Positions 1-6,209 of a DNA stretch of 10,152 nucleotides are shown piece after piece. The DNA comes from Chryseobacterium gleum. Its GTDB lineage: Bacteria > Bacteroidota > Bacteroidia > Flavobacteriales_D > Sanyastnellaceae. The DNA is taken from positions 1 through 10,152 of the forward strand of contig CAMCYM010000039.1 of the NCBI GenBank assembly GCA_945883885.1, in the 5' to 3' direction. Under the pieces are notes generated by a model, which made no database searches, was not told the DNA's origin, and was given only the letters and a program-made list of their open reading frames with translations. Every line of letters begins with the position of its first letter. The first letter of the stretch is position 1. Both the position numbers and the translations under genes were made by a program.

Positions 1-2
1 GG

Positions 3-1493
3 TTTGCGACGTTCATTTTCACAGAATCAGATGTGCTGAAGCACTTCGGAATCGTGGCCTCCGTCAACGTGATGGCGGTTTTCGTCATTTCGATTGTCGT
101 GATTCCTGCGTTGATGATTTGGTTGCCAGCACCGCAGGCACGGCACACGCGGCACCTCGATCGCCCGTGGGTGTATGCGGCCATTCAGCGGCTGGTTCGG
201 GTGGTGCAGTTTCACCGGCCAGCGGTGTATTTGGTGGCACTGGCGGTGCTGGGGTTGAGCGTTTGGGGCATCACCCGCATGCAGACGACGGGGAACATCG
301 TGGACGACCTGCCCGAAGACGACCGGGTCATCCAGGACCTTCAGTGGGTGGAGCATCGCTTCCACGGCGTGATGCCGTTTGAAGTCCTCATCGATACGGG
401 GACGCCCGAGGGAGCCTCTTCCCTCGGCATGCTGAAAAAAGTCGAGCAGGTCCAGGATGTCCTCGCCGATTACCCGGAATTCAGCCGCTCCCTCAGCGCG
501 GTCGACGCGACGAAGTTCGCAGTCCAAACCTTCTACAACGGCTCTCCGGAGCGCTATCGCCTCCCTTCAAGCCAGGACCGGCGATTCATCGGCCCCTGGC
601 TCCGTGGCCCTGTAGATGGCCGGTCTGAACAGGTCGTAGGCGGGTTCTTCGATTCAACGAAGGCGGTCACCCGCATCAGTGCCCAAATGGCGGACATCGG
701 TACCCGCGACATGGACGTGTTGATGGCCGACCTTCGGCCGCGTCTCGACTCCATTCTTCCCCCGGAAGAGTATACCGTGACCTTGACCGGCACGAGTGTG
801 GTCTTCCTCGAGGGCACGCGCTACCTTGTGGACAACTTGCGGGTTTCCATCGCATTGGCCCTGGTGGTCATCGCGGGGCTGATGGCGTTCTTGTTCCGAT
901 CGGCCCGCATGGTGGTGAGTTCGCTGCTGCCGAACGTGTTGCCGTTGTGCGTGACGGCGGGGTTGATGGGGTGGCTGGGCATCCCGCTGAAGCCTTCGAC
1001 CATCCTCGTCTTCAGCGTGGCCTTGGGCATTTCGGTCGACGATACGATTCACTTTTTGGCCAAATACCGCCAGGAATTGAAGATTCACCGCTGGAACATC
1101 CGCAAGGCCGTCCTCCTGGCGCTCATGGAAACGGGCCACAGCATGGTGTATACGTCTGTGGTCCTGTTCTTTGGCTTCTTGATGTTCGCCCTCAGCGAGT
1201 TCGACGGTACGCAATCCCTCGGCTTGTTGGTGTCAATCACCCTCGGCGTCGCGATGTTCTCGAACCTCATCTTGCTGCCGTCGCTCCTGCTGAGCTTCGG
1301 GCGTCGCATGACCACCCAGGTGTTCGCCGAGCCGTTCATCGACTTGCTGGATGAGGAGGATGACATCGAGCTCAGGGAGCTCCAAATCCAGTCCGGGCTC
1401 GCCCCCGGCCGCGGCGAAGAACAGCACGAGGCCCTGAGGCAGCGCCGGGCTTCTGCAGCGCCGTCCGACTCCGATCCAGCCGATTTGAACTGA
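3..1493 (+). CDS. RND/MMPL-family membrane exporter, C-terminal part (5' end outside window)
   Basis: The frame is open from the window edge, so the true start lies upstream and about 496 C-terminal residues are visible. Residues are numbered from base 3. The first visible helix (about 18-41, ending in IPALMIWLP) looks like the last helix of the first RND repeat. It is followed by a new helix at about 74-91, which would open the second repeat, and by a periplasmic domain at about 92-278. A helix bundle follows at about 281-299, 305-327, 332-350, 375-398 and 405-432. The most diagnostic segment is GISVDDTIHFLAKYR (from residue 342), with paired acids D346/D347, as in MMPL/SSD-like RND exporters where such residues relay protons. 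The family moves hydrophobic or lipidic compounds across or out of the inner membrane using proton-motive force; the substrate cannot be read here. After the last helix lies a hydrophilic tail of about 60 residues, very acidic at first (DLLDEEDDIELRE) and probably cytoplasmic. The gene converges on the minus-strand lipoprotein gene, 11 bases from its stop. Confidence 0.87.
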   Translation, partial: FATFIFTESDVLKHFGIVASVNVMAVFVISIVVIPALMIWLPAPQARHTRHLDRPWVYAAIQRLVRVVQFHRPAVYLVALAVLGLSVWGITRMQTTGNIVDDLPEDDRVIQDLQWVEHRFHGVMPFEVLIDTGTPEGASSLGMLKKVEQVQDVLADYPEFSRSLSAVDATKFAVQTFYNGSPERYRLPSSQDRRFIGPWLRGPVDGRSEQVVGGFFDSTKAVTRISAQMADIGTRDMDVLMADLRPRLDSILPPEEYTVTLTGTSVVFLEGTRYLVDNLRVSIALALVVIAGLMAFLFRSARMVVSSLLPNVLPLCVTAGLMGWLGIPLKPSTILVFSVALGISVDDTIHFLAKYRQELKIHRWNIRKAVLLALMETGHSMVYTSVVLFFGFLMFALSEFDGTQSLGLLVSITLGVAMFSNLILLPSLLLSFGRRMTTQVFAEPFIDLLDEEDDIELRELQIQSGLAPGRGEEQHEALRQRRASAAPSDSDPADLN

Positions 1494-1504
1494 GGCCTAG
1501 GCCT
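1493..1504. other. Perfect 12-base palindrome between two convergent genes
   Basis: AGGCCTAGGCCT reads identically on both strands and fills the gap between the exporter stop codon (TGA, 1491-1493) and the lipoprotein stop codon (TAA on the minus strand, 1505-1507). Its position suggests a compact bidirectional transcription end. However, folding would leave only a 4-bp stem with a CTAG loop, and there is only a short T run (1504-1506), so it is a weak intrinsic terminator at best. It could also be chance. Confidence 0.3.
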
Positions 1505-1894
1505 TTAATGCAGCCGGAATGTGGCCCACTGCAGCGTGTCGTTCGCGGTGGTGCGCAGGAGCCACGTGTAGGTGCCGTCGGGCAGTTGGTCGGTCGCGAA
1601 GGAAAGCTCGGTGGTGCCGCGCTTGATGCGGCCTTCGAAGATTTGGCGTAGGACGGAGTCGCGGGCGTCGCGGACCTCGGCGACGGTGTGCACGTCGGTG
1701 GGGCCGGCGATGCGGAACGCCAAGCCGTTCATGCTGTCTGCGGCGCACCACACGTGCGGCGGGTCGTGCGCCGGCATGGTGCGGTCCCAACCGGCGGTCA
1801 CGGAGACCCGCGGTCCGCGGTCCAGCAAACCCTGCACAGCCCTCGGGCTGCACCCTGCGAGCACCGCGGCGGCGACCCAAACGGACGGCCTCAC
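1505..1894 (-). CDS. Small lipoprotein with Ig-like (FlgD / type IX tail-like) C-terminal half
   Basis: This is a 129-residue protein, taken to start at GTG (1894-1892). That GTG overlaps the TGA stop of the upstream secreted-protein gene as GTGA, a layout typical of translational coupling. From this start the N-terminus is VRPSVWVAAAVLAGC: Arg2, a short hydrophobic stretch, then a lipobox L12-A13-G14-C15, so signal peptidase II cleavage and lipidation at Cys15 are expected. Residues after the Cys (SPRAVQ) lack the acidic run of known Bacteroidota surface-export signals, so I infer a periplasm-facing lipoprotein. From about residue 60 the pattern FRIAGPTDVHTVAEVRDARD ... LPDGTYTWLLRTTANDTL matches the beta-strand rhythm of FlgD-like Ig folds and type IX secretion C-terminal domains. 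The exact family is not recognised. The frame stays open farther upstream inside the neighbouring gene, but that extension would lose the lipobox and overlap real coding sequence. A role in anchoring or assembling the large protein is inference. Confidence 0.72.
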   Translation of the reverse strand: MRPSVWVAAAVLAGCSPRAVQGLLDRGPRVSVTAGWDRTMPAHDPPHVWCAADSMNGLAFRIAGPTDVHTVAEVRDARDSVLRQIFEGRIKRGTTELSFATDQLPDGTYTWLLRTTANDTLQWATFRLH

Positions 1895-4800
1895 GGGGAA
1901 TTGTTCGAGCACAGGACGCCGAAGTCCCCAAGCAACAGCAGCAAATCCCCGACGTTTACGATTCCGTCGCCGTTCACGTCGGTCGAACACCCCTGCTCGG
2001 CACCGTCGAACAGGCACGATCCGTCGTCCGTGGTGGCTTCTGGATTGTAGTTGAGGGCGGTGGGGTACGTGCAACCGAGGCAGCCGTAGAAGCATGCCTC
2101 CGGCAACGAACAGCCTGCGTTCGGCTGGTAGGTGCACGACTGGGGGTCCATGCAGCCGGGGAACGTGCACAACCCGAGGTTGCAGGTAGCTGCAGGGTCA
2201 TAATTGCATGCACCGGGTACCGTGCAGCCGAAGACCGCATCCAGCGAGAACATGTCATCGTGCGGGGCACCGCCTTGGATGACGTAGTTGCCGAAGGCAA
2301 GGGACCAACCGACCTCGTTGGGGTACACGCCCGGCGTGACTTCCACGTCGTAGCAGCCGTCGGTCAAGCAAAGCGCCTGCATGGTGCCTTGACCGTCTGA
2401 CAGGGTGTAACTGGAGGCCAAACCGCCCGGCGAACTCAACGTCAATTCCGCGCCATTCCAGCCGTCTCCCCACGAATCCGTCATCGTCAACGTGCCGCAA
2501 TTTGCATAGCAGCAGGAACCGTCATCGCAATTTGCATAGGGGTCAAAATTGCACGCCGCGTAGTCCATGCATCCAGCATCCTCGCCGCCGTTTCCGATGG
2601 TAAACGACCCTGTGGTAGTGAAGGTCCCATTGAGCAAGCCCTCTTCCGCCCCTTCGAGGGTCCACGACACTTCATAAGGGAACATGCCATCGGACGTGTT
2701 CACGCTGAAGGTATAGCAACCGGGCTCTAGGCATGCCTTTTCTTGGCCTGTATACCCGTTTTCGAGGGTTCCAGACGCAACAAGTGCTTCGCCTGAGTGA
2801 ATTTCCCAAACCGAGCCGTTCCAGCCATCGCCGTAGCTGTCTTCCATACCCACAGTCACGCAGGTCGCATAGCAGCACGTTCCATTGTCGCAGACCGCTT
2901 CGGGGTTGAAGTTGCACGCGCCTGCATCCGTGCATCCGGCCAGTGGCCCGCCATTGCCGAGTTGGAAGTTGAGGGTGCTTGGGCCGCTTCCGTTCCCAAG
3001 GTCATAATCTCCCCATGGGAAGAAGAAGAACGGGTCAAGTGTCAGGTTCCAGGTGGCCCCTGCTGCACCGGAAAATGTGGCGGTGTAGCAGCCGGCAGGC
3101 AGGCAGAGGTCGTGGTGCGGGGCCAAATTTGACCCTGAAGCGACCGTTGCACCGGAGACGTTGTCTACGATGGAGAAGTAAAGCATCGAACTCCCGGTGA
3201 ACGGGGGAAACCCGATGAATCCTTGGCTCATATCGAGGTCGAGGCAGTGTCCGAAGCAGCACGAACCGTCGTCACATCCTGCTCCATACACGTAGTTGCA
3301 TGCCCCGAACTGCGTGCATCCGGGGTACGTACAAGACCCGTCGGAGAGCTCAGCAAGAGGATCGAAGTTGCAGGCCTCCGGATCGGTGCAGCCTGAGCAG
3401 CTCGTGAACTCGCACGAACCGTCCGAGGCCGTCGCAGCCGGGTCGTAATTGCAGGCACTGCTGTTCGTGCAGCCGTAGATGTCATCGACCACTTGGGCCA
3501 CCCACAGGGCATGGTCGTTGTTCTTTCCATATTGTCCGTAGATCCAGGATTCTTTGTGTCCTGTATTCTCCCGGTATCCGGCACCGAGGTAATCCCCCCA
3601 CCGCGGCGTGGTGGTGATGGGCGATTCCCCAGCTTTGACCCCTACGGAATTGCTGAACCCTTCCGTCGGCGAGCCGATGGCTACACGAAACTCTGGGTAG
3701 GTGTCGCTGCTTACCCGCAGAAAGGCCACAGTTGACTTGCCGTCAAACGTCGCAGCGCTCGAGGCCCAAGGGGCGATGCACGGGTAGCCATAATCCCAAC
3801 CAGTTGCGCCGAATCCTTGCTGTGCGTGGTTTTCGTTGGACACGTTGTACCGGCCGAGGAGGACGCGGTCATTTCCATTGTCGTCACCGTAGGCCAACGC
3901 ATAAAAAATCTTCCCGTCGCCACCGTAGTAAGCGCTTTGGACCCGTTCGTCCACTGTGAGCGTTTGATTGGTGTCGGCTTGAGGTGCGTTTGAAGTGGCC
4001 GGGTTGTCGTACGGCGAATCGATAAGAAAGGTGTTCAGTGTAGGACTTCCTGCGAGGTCATCGGTGATGTCCCCGAGCAAATAGACATCGTAGGTCCAGC
4101 GTGTCCAGAGGTAGGCCCCGGGACCGTATCCGCTGAAGGGATAGGAAGTCGGTACAAAGTTGAACGGGGATTGGGAGTTGTGTTCGATGTTGTCGAAATA
4201 CCCATTCGACAAGGGGTCTCCTGAATAGCCGTCAGAAGCATCGAACAGGAACACCTTGGTTTCGGAAAAGTTGCTCCCGTTTGTGAACATGTTTCCGCTG
4301 ACGATGATGTCGTCGCCGTTGCAGGCGAGGTTCGGGTAATCGAGCCAAAGGTTGGGGTCACCCGGATTGCCGTCAATCTCATAGAACCAAAACCCATCCA
4401 AAGGATTGCTTGTCAAGCTGAATCCGATGTAGAGCTCGGTCAAGTTGGACGAGTTCCCGTGCAAGGCGACAATGACAAAGCGGTTGTTCAGGGCATCGTA
4501 AATGATGCGTGGGTCATAGATGTTCGCTGTGGGTTCGAGGGCTCCCCAGAAATCATCCTCTCCCAAGGAAGAAACCAAGTTGCCCTCCTCGTTGAAGACT
4601 TCGACGTGGGTGTTGTTCGAAGTCAACACGTATCCCGATCCGCTGACGGCAGCAGCTCCGTCTGGAACTGTGGAGTTGTTCGCCGCGTAGGTCGCCGCTC
4701 CCTCGGCGTCCACCATCGGTACGGCAGGTGGCATGGCCGAAGTTCCGGGTCCCAGCACGGGGGCGGTTGGAGGTGGGGTGTCCGATGTGCGCGGGGTGCC

Positions 4801-5217
4801 GTTTTGTCCCGGCCGAGCGGGCGCCGGCGGCATCGCTTGCTCCATTCCCTTGGTTTGCAATTGGGACCGGTACCTGAGTTTGGCCTCGAGCCGCACGCGG
4901 TCTTCCGGGGTCAAGGGCTTTGTCGGGTTGACAGCGGCATCCGTCCCCTGCAATTCGCTGTACTTGACATCCCACGGATCGGCCGGCGCGGGTGTGGCGA
5001 AGGGATTCGCGGGACGCGAGGCAGCGGGTTCCGGACTGCGTTCAAACGGATAGCTGCGGTGCGGCGTGCCGCTGACGCGCGGTTTGGGTGCACGGGGTTC
5101 GCGTTCGGTGGAAGTCTGGCCGAATGCAGCAGGAGTAGTGAGCAGCAGGAGACCGATGCAAAGGCCTGACAGGGAAGACGTGGAGTTGAACATGGCGAAC
5201 GGACTTGGCTTTGTCAT
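1891..5217 (-). CDS. Large secreted modular protein: propeller-like domain, Cys-rich repeats, dockerin-like C-terminus
   Basis: The protein has 1108 residues from the ATG at 5217; an in-frame ATG at 5193 is the alternative start. A Sec signal peptide covers about 1-33 (hydrophobic core LCIGLLLLTTPAAFG, cleavage before Q34). A Pro/Ala-rich, probably disordered stretch (about 35-175) leads to a beta-rich, propeller-like domain (about 177-578). This domain carries wording seen in secreted Bacteroidota proteins: YDPRIIYDALNNRFVIVAL, then WLDYP (291-295) and VSGNMF (306-311). Eight 21-residue Cys repeats of the form GCxDxxACN[YF][DN]P...DGSC follow between 582 and 1068. Three larger units (633-996) carry DSYGDGWNG (793-801), DSWGDGWNG (914-922) or a degenerate version, plus CLxxGCY. 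The C-terminus holds one complete EF-hand-type loop (D1080, N1082, D1084, N1088, D1091) followed by LLLLLGDFG, as in half a dockerin, and stops eight residues later with no type IX sorting domain. Function is unknown; a calcium-dependent, disulfide-rich cell-surface or extracellular protein is inferred. Its Asn/Asp/Gly/Thr-rich composition appears to lower its GC relative to neighbours. Confidence 0.85.
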   Translation of the reverse strand: MTKPSPFAMFNSTSSLSGLCIGLLLLTTPAAFGQTSTEREPRAPKPRVSGTPHRSYPFERSPEPAASRPANPFATPAPADPWDVKYSELQGTDAAVNPTKPLTPEDRVRLEAKLRYRSQLQTKGMEQAMPPAPARPGQNGTPRTSDTPPPTAPVLGPGTSAMPPAVPMVDAEGAATYAANNSTVPDGAAAVSGSGYVLTSNNTHVEVFNEEGNLVSSLGEDDFWGALEPTANIYDPRIIYDALNNRFVIVALHGNSSNLTELYIGFSLTSNPLDGFWFYEIDGNPGDPNLWLDYPNLACNGDDIIVSGNMFTNGSNFSETKVFLFDASDGYSGDPLSNGYFDNIEHNSQSPFNFVPTSYPFSGYGPGAYLWTRWTYDVYLLGDITDDLAGSPTLNTFLIDSPYDNPATSNAPQADTNQTLTVDERVQSAYYGGDGKIFYALAYGDDNGNDRVLLGRYNVSNENHAQQGFGATGWDYGYPCIAPWASSAATFDGKSTVAFLRVSSDTYPEFRVAIGSPTEGFSNSVGVKAGESPITTTPRWGDYLGAGYRENTGHKESWIYGQYGKNNDHALWVAQVVDDIYGCTNSSACNYDPAATASDGSCEFTSCSGCTDPEACNFDPLAELSDGSCTYPGCTQFGACNYVYGAGCDDGSCCFGHCLDLDMSQGFIGFPPFTGSSMLYFSIVDNVSGATVASGSNLAPHHDLCLPAGCYTATFSGAAGATWNLTLDPFFFFPWGDYDLGNGSGPSTLNFQLGNGGPLAGCTDAGACNFNPEAVCDNGTCCYATCVTVGMEDSYGDGWNGSVWEIHSGEALVASGTLENGYTGQEKACLEPGCYTFSVNTSDGMFPYEVSWTLEGAEEGLLNGTFTTTGSFTIGNGGEDAGCMDYAACNFDPYANCDDGSCCYANCGTLTMTDSWGDGWNGAELTLSSPGGLASSYTLSDGQGTMQALCLTDGCYDVEVTPGVYPNEVGWSLAFGNYVIQGGAPHDDMFSLDAVFGCTVPGACNYDPAATCNLGLCTFPGCMDPQSCTYQPNAGCSLPEACFYGCLGCTYPTALNYNPEATTDDGSCLFDGAEQGCSTDVNGDGIVNVGDLLLLLGDFGVLCSNNSP
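2014..3474 (-). repeat. Eight 21-residue Cys-rich repeats (GC-x5-C-N-Y-D-P type)
   Basis: Repeats begin at residues 582, 609, 633, 761, 882, 997, 1021 and 1048 of the secreted protein. Seven span exactly 21 residues from the opening Gly-Cys to the closing Cys; the seventh is degenerate and 22 long. The consensus is G-C-[TM]-x4-A-C-N-[YF]-[DN]-P-x-A-x3-D-G-S-C. Two subtypes are visible. The plain type (repeats 1, 2) has three Cys. The other type has an additional Cys five residues before the last one (repeats 3-6) and in repeats 3-5 is followed by CC[YF]xxC. Repeat 8 has lost the second Cys (Leu1055). The Asp/Asn-rich loop ending in DGSC could bind calcium; that is inference. Confidence 0.85.
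2230..3321 (-). repeat. Three tandem composite protein repeat units (~115-128 residues each)
   Basis: Residues 633-760, 761-881 and 882-996 of the secreted protein share one plan. Each begins with a 21-residue Cys repeat carrying an extra Cys (C648, C776, C897), followed at once by a CC[YF]xxC cap (CCFGHC, CCYATC, CCYANC). A beta-rich module of about 90-100 residues follows, containing CLxxGCY (CLPAGCY, CLEPGCY, CLTDGCY) and a W-x-L strand. Units 2 and 3 open the module with DS[YW]GDGWNG; unit 1 has a diverged replacement. The units are clearly related at protein level but diverged at DNA level, so the duplication is not recent. The only short exact DNA echo I saw is a 14-base direct repeat, CGCAATTTGCATAG, at 2496-2509 and 2526-2539, which encodes two successive YANC tetrapeptides. 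Confidence 0.8.
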
Positions 5218-5331
5218 GGAAATGTAAGGTAGCAGCTTCGGAATTCCATTATCTCCCATTGATTTTCAGCAGGTAGCCCGGATTTCTTGGCGCAGTAAGA
5301 AGGTGAGGGCGGGTGTGCGAACTTGCGGCGC
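5218..5331. promoter_or_regulatory. Divergent intergenic region between the secreted-protein gene and rfbA
   Basis: These 114 bases separate two divergently transcribed start codons, so they should hold promoters for both directions. I find no perfect TAnnTTTG box in either direction. The closest on the minus strand is TACATTTC (5226-5219), one conserved base short of the Bacteroidota -7 consensus and directly before the ATG at 5217. No clear candidate faces rfbA. The EcoRI-type palindrome GGAATTCC is also here and has no assigned role. No Shine-Dalgarno sequence precedes either gene. Confidence 0.4.
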
Positions 5332-6204
5332 ATGAAGGGAATCATCCTGGCGGGCGGGTCCGGTACCCGGCTTTGGCCCCTGACAAAGGCCGTGAGCAAG
5401 CAGCTCATGCCGGTCTACGACAAACCGATGGTGTACTACCCGCTTTCGACGTTGATGCTGGCGGGCATCCGGGAGGTGCTGCTGATTTCGACGCCGGAGG
5501 ACTTGCCGGGATTCAAGCGGTTGCTCGGGGACGGCGCGGCGCTCGGCATGCACATCGCGTATGCAGAACAGCCGCGACCGGAAGGGCTCGCCCAAGCGTT
5601 CACCATCGGGGCGGATTTCATCGGCAACGACAAGGTCGCGCTGGTGCTCGGCGACAACATCTTCTACGGCCCGGGGTTTGGCCGGCAGCTGCGGGGGAAT
5701 ACGGACCCGGACGGCGCCATCGTATATGCCTATTACGTCAGCGATCCGGAGCGGTACGGGGTGGTGGAGTTTGACGAATCGGGCAAGGTGCTGAGCATCG
5801 AAGAGAAACCGGCTGTGCCGCGCTCGAATTACGCGGTGCCCGGCCTGTACTTCTATGACAACGACGTGGTCGCCATCGCGCGGGACTTGAAACCCAGTGC
5901 GCGGGGAGAGTTGGAAATCACCGACGTGAACCGGACCTACCTCGAGGCCGGCAAGCTGCGGGTGTCACGGCTGGACCGCGGGCTGGCCTGGCTCGACACG
6001 GGCACGCACGAGAGCTTGATGCAGGCTTCGCAGTACGTGCAGGTCATCGAAGAACGGCAGGGCCTGAAAATCGGGTGCATCGAGGAGATCGCATGGCGCA
6101 TGGGCTTCATCGACGATGCAGCCACGGCCGTACTCGCGGAGCCGTTGCGCAAGAGCGGGTACGGCGATTACCTCCTCGAACAAATCCGGCGGGGACGCGG
6201 TTGA
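5332..6204 (+). CDS. rfbA: Glucose-1-phosphate thymidylyltransferase (RmlA/RfbA)
   Basis: The product (290 residues) makes dTDP-glucose from dTTP and glucose 1-phosphate, the first step of dTDP-L-rhamnose and other dTDP-sugar synthesis, in the cytoplasm. The nucleotide-binding signature GGSGTRLWPLT (8-18) follows the family's usual MKGIILA start, which is why I chose the ATG at 5332 over the in-frame TTG at 5323. Other family landmarks are SKQLMPVYDKPM (22-33), EQPRPEGLAQAF, LGDNIFYG with the metal-binding Asp at 108, EEKP (157-160) and WLDTGTHESLMQAS with Asp222. The length matches the classical short RfbA class (about 290), so the protein is complete. No Shine-Dalgarno is visible, as is usual in Bacteroidota. 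It heads a tight same-strand run with a polyprenyl synthetase beginning 5 bases after its stop. None of rfbB, rfbC or rfbD is in the window, so dTDP-rhamnose synthesis must be completed by genes elsewhere. Confidence 0.95.
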   Translation: MKGIILAGGSGTRLWPLTKAVSKQLMPVYDKPMVYYPLSTLMLAGIREVLLISTPEDLPGFKRLLGDGAALGMHIAYAEQPRPEGLAQAFTIGADFIGNDKVALVLGDNIFYGPGFGRQLRGNTDPDGAIVYAYYVSDPERYGVVEFDESGKVLSIEEKPAVPRSNYAVPGLYFYDNDVVAIARDLKPSARGELEITDVNRTYLEAGKLRVSRLDRGLAWLDTGTHESLMQASQYVQVIEERQGLKIGCIEEIAWRMGFIDDAATAVLAEPLRKSGYGDYLLEQIRRGRG

Positions 6205-6209
6205 CCGGC

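Noticed and set aside
1895..2170. Upstream extension of the lipoprotein frame to an ATG at 2170 (221 residues in total)
   Set aside because: The extension lies inside the secreted protein's well-supported Cys repeats in another frame and would bury the lipobox in the middle of a protein. The GTG at 1894 gives a complete lipoprotein signal.
2496..2539. 14-base direct repeat CGCAATTTGCATAG, 30 bases apart, as a possible mobile-element or binding-site repeat
   Set aside because: Both copies encode YANC within the Cys repeats, so it is explained by protein-level repetition.
4459..5169. Plus-strand open frame of 236 codons antisense to the secreted protein
   Set aside because: Its translation is Arg/Gly-rich and unstructured, and the minus strand here encodes the signal peptide, Pro-rich spacer and propeller start.
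5323..5331. TTG at 5323 as the rfbA start
   Set aside because: The family almost always begins MKGIILAGG, which matches the ATG at 5332. The extra three residues add nothing recognisable.
6075..6209. Possible earlier start of the polyprenyl synthase within rfbA
   Set aside because: The upstream part lies in the conserved C-terminus of rfbA in another frame and resembles no prenyl synthase N-terminus. The ATG at 6210 fits family length and gene spacing.
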